Below the pieces are notes generated by a model, which worked only from the letters and a program-made list of their open reading frames with translations, searched no databases and had not been told where the DNA came from. A stretch of 64,000 nucleotides of DNA from Hippasteria phrygiana (lineage: Eukaryota; Echinodermata; Asteroidea; Valvatida; Goniasteridae). The translations under genes were made by a program, and so were the position numbers. Positions 61,712-64,000 of the stretch are shown piece after piece (the first letter of the stretch is position 1; the number at the start of each line of letters is the position of its first letter). The stretch covers positions 372,001 through 436,000 of the forward strand of contig JAZGUH010000054.1 of the NCBI GenBank assembly GCA_037893225.1. The letters run 5' to 3'.

Positions 61712-64000
61712 AATTTGACATGCATGGAGCAATAAATAGACGGTAACATGTACACAGATGTTGGCCGGAAAGAAAATAAACATTGCGAGGTTTGAATTTT
61801 CTCCACAAGTTTTAACTCTAGGCAGCCGCCGATGATTGCAACATGTAGCGCCAGATCTAAGCTATCCATACATGTCAAAATGACTGTATTTGGTTGATAT
61901 TTCATGCAATTATGAATGAGTAAAGCAAGTCCATACCTCAGGGAATTTGACAGGCATGGAGCAATAAATAAAAGGTAATCTGCACACGGATGGTGGCCAG
62001 GAAGAAAATAAACATTGCGAGGTTTGAATTTTCTCCACAAGTGTTAACTCTAAGAAGCCGCCGATGATTGCAACATGTAGCGCCAGATCTAACCTATCCA
62101 TACAGGTCAAAATTACTGCATTTGGTTGATATTTCATGCAATTATGAATGAGTAAAGCAAGTCCATACCCCAGGGAATTTGACAGGCATGGAGCAATAAA
62201 TAGAAGGTAACATGTACACAGATGTTGGCCGGAAAGAAAATAAACATTGCGAGGTTTGAATTTTCTCCACAAGTGTTAACTCTAAGAAGCCGCCGATGAT
62301 TGCAACATGTAGCGCCAGATCTAAGCTATCCATACATGTCAAAATGACTGTATTTGGTTGATATTTCATGCAATTATGAATGAGTAAAGCAAGTCCATAC
62401 CTCAGTGAATTTGACAGGCATGGAGCAATAAATAAAAGGTAATCTGCACACGGATGGTGGCCGGGAAGAAAATAAACATTGCGAGGTTTGAATTTTCTCC
62501 ACAAGTGTTAACTCTAAGAAGCCGCCGATAATTGCAACATGTAGCGCCAGATCTAAGCTATCAATACATGTCAAAATTACTGCATCTGGTTGATATTTCA
62601 TGCAATTATGAATGAGTAAAGCAAGTCCATACCCCAGGGAATTTGACATGCATGGAGCAATAAATAGAAGGTAATATGCACACAGATGTTGGCCGGAAAG
62701 AAAATAAACATTGCGAGGTTTGAATTTTCTCCACAAGTTTTAACTCTAAGAAGCCGCCGATGATTGCAACATGTAGCGCCAGATCTAACCTATCCATACA
62801 GGTCAAAATTACTGAATTTGGTTGATATTTCATGCAATTATGAATGAATAAAGCAAGTCCATACCCCAGGGAATTTGACAGGCATGGAGCAATAAATAGA
62901 AGGTAATATGCACATAGATGTTGGCCGGAAAGAAAATAAACATTGCGAGGTTTGAATTTTCTCCACAAGTGTTAACTCTAAGAAGCCGCCGATAATTGCA
63001 ACATGTAGCGCCAGATCTAAGCTATCCATACATGTCAAAATTACTGAATTTGGTTGATATTTCATGCAATTATGAATGAGTAAAGCAAGTCCATACCCCA
63101 GGGAATTTGACATGCATGGAGCAATAAATAGACGGTAACATGTACACAGATGTTGGCCGGAAAGAAAATAAACATTGCGAGGTTTGAATTTTCTCCACAA
63201 GTTTTAACTCTAGGCAGCCGCCGATGATTGCAACATGTAGCGCCAGATCTAAGCTATCCATACATGTCAAAATGACTGTATTTGGTTGATATTTCATGCA
63301 ATTATGAATGAGTAAAGCAAGTCCATACCTCAGGGAATTTGACAGGCATGGAGCAATAAATAAAAGGTAATCTGCACACGGATGGTGGCCAGGAAGAAAA
63401 TAAACATTGCGAGGTTTGAATTTTCTCCACAAGTGTTAACTCTAAGAAGCCGCCGATGATTGCAACATGTAGCGCCAGATCTAAGCTATCCATACATGTC
63501 AAAATTACTGAATTTGGTTGATATTTCATGCAATTATGAATGAGTAAAGCAAGTCCATACCCCAGGGAATTTGACATGCATGGAGCAATAAATAGACGGT
63601 AATATGTACACAGATGTTGGCCGGAAAGAAAATAAACATTGCGAAGTTTGAATTTTCTCCACAAGTTTTAACTCTAAGAAGCCGCCGATGATTGCAACAT
63701 GTAGCGCCAGATCTAAGCTATACATACATGTCAAAATTACTGCATCTGGTTGATATTTCATGCAATTATGAATGAGTAAAGCAAGTCCATACCCCAGGGA
63801 ATTTGACATGCATGGAGCAATAAATAGACGGTAACATGTACACAGATGTTGGCCGGAAAGAAAATAAACATTGCGAGGTTTGAATTTTCTCCACAAGTTT
63901 TAACTCTAGGCAGCCGCCGATGATTGCAACATGTAGCGCCAGATCTAAGCTATCCATACATGTCAAAATGACTGTATTTGGTTGATATTTCATGCAATTA
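61712..64000 (+). repeat. Ten-monomer module, occurrence 6, cut by window edge
   Basis: d e f a b c d e2 g and most of d or d2. It is preceded by a K-like/b hybrid (61,248-61,479) and a type c monomer. The last 31 bases of the tenth monomer lie outside the window. Confidence 0.8.
63800..64000 (+). repeat. Partial last monomer (201 of 232 bp), type d or d2, cut by window edge
   Basis: The left half carries gacatgc and gacggtaacatgtac and the right half carries ggcagccgcc and tgactgtattt, so it is of type d or d2. The base that separates those two (tacctcaggg or taccccaggg) lies beyond the window. The array clearly continues to the right. Confidence 0.95.

Larger units (their letters stand above)
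1..64000. repeat. Tandem satellite array, 232-bp monomer, 275 complete copies plus one partial
   Basis: The same 232-base unit follows itself head-to-tail from the first base to the last, always in the same orientation, with no inverted copy and no foreign sequence between units. Counting each unit from 'aatttgac', monomer 1 starts at 1. From monomer 52 onward the start is exactly 232 x (n-1), so monomer 276 starts at 63,800 and is cut by the window edge. Monomers differ mainly by shared base substitutions that define types, and the types recur in ordered blocks, which is a higher-order repeat organisation. Such arrays are known from centromeric and pericentromeric heterochromatin of plants and animals. 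Chromosomal position cannot be told from this window because neither array edge is present. The family is not one I recognise. Perfect long repeats can also be expanded or collapsed by an assembler, so copy number is only as good as the assembly. Confidence 0.99.

Noticed and set aside
1..64000. CRISPR array (direct repeats at constant spacing)
   Set aside because: The full 232 bp is repeated with no unique spacers, and the unit is far longer than any CRISPR repeat.
1..64000. Telomeric or subtelomeric simple repeats, rDNA, histone repeat, LTR or other transposon fragments
   Set aside because: Reading the window through, every base is accounted for by the 232-bp monomer. No simple repeat, target-site duplication, LTR boundary or transposase or reverse-transcriptase-like sequence appears.

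Overview
The whole 64,000-base window is one uninterrupted tandem satellite array. I see no gene, RNA gene, transposable element, CRISPR array, telomeric repeat or unique sequence anywhere in it. The monomer is 232 bp, about 39% GC (82 A, 59 T, 50 G, 41 C in monomer 1). It is repeated head-to-tail in one orientation as 275 complete monomers plus a 201-bp partial one at the right edge. Long homogeneous satellite with higher-order repeat (HOR) structure points to a eukaryote, probably a centromeric, pericentromeric or subtelomeric block from a long-read assembly. I do not recognise the satellite family and cannot name a species.

Monomers differ by a limited set of linked base variants, so they form recognisable types. 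Names used below (left-half marker; right-half marker): a (taatctgcacacgg, ggccggga; ctatcaatac, ctgcatct); b (gacatgc, gaaggtaatatgc; aacctatcc, ctgaattt, gaataaagc); c (gcacatagatg; ctgaattt, gagtaaag); d (gacatgc, gacggtaacatgtac; ggcagccgcc, tgactgtattt, tacctcaggg); d2 (as d but taccccaggg); e (taatctgcacacgg, ggccagga; aacctatcc, ctgcattt, gagtaaag); e2 (e left half; ctgaattt); f (gacaggc, gaaggtaacatgtac; tgactgtattt, tacctca); f2 (f left half; ctgaattt); g (gacggtaatatgtac, gcgaagtttg; ctatacatac, ctgcatct); i (standard left half; ctaggaagcc, ctgaattt); j (aatacatag; aacctatcc, ctgcattt, gaataaagc).

Layout. 1-5.9 kb: a 14-monomer HOR of 3,249 bp, one full and one truncated copy. 4.9-11.2 kb: three copies of a 9-monomer HOR of 2,087 bp. 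11.2-17.4 kb: junctions, then related 9-, 10- and 8-monomer units (2,088, 2,320 and 1,856 bp). 17.4-21.2 kb: a 6-monomer HOR abcdef of 1,392 bp. 21.2-24.5 kb: a varied block carrying many rare variants. 24.4-29.0 kb: a mosaic rebuilt from the 4-6 kb and 14-18 kb segments. 27.2-36.0 kb: two copies of a 19-monomer HOR of 4,408 bp. 36-44.2 kb: a local 464-bp duplication, then a second copy of the 18.7-24.5 kb segment. 42.7-51.2 kb: a 21-monomer unit of 4,872 bp, once whole and once truncated. 51.6-60.4 kb: two separate 2,088-bp duplications. 60.4-64 kb: further reuse of earlier segments.

From 11.6 kb to the end every monomer start falls on a multiple of 232. The only indels are seven single-base changes, all left of 11.6 kb. 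Copies arise, fuse and disappear in exact monomer register, as expected of unequal homologous exchange and gene conversion acting over several overlapping generations of HOR. The minus strand carries a TTG-initiated open frame of 74 to 120 codons in nearly every monomer. I read it as a by-product of the repeat rather than a gene.
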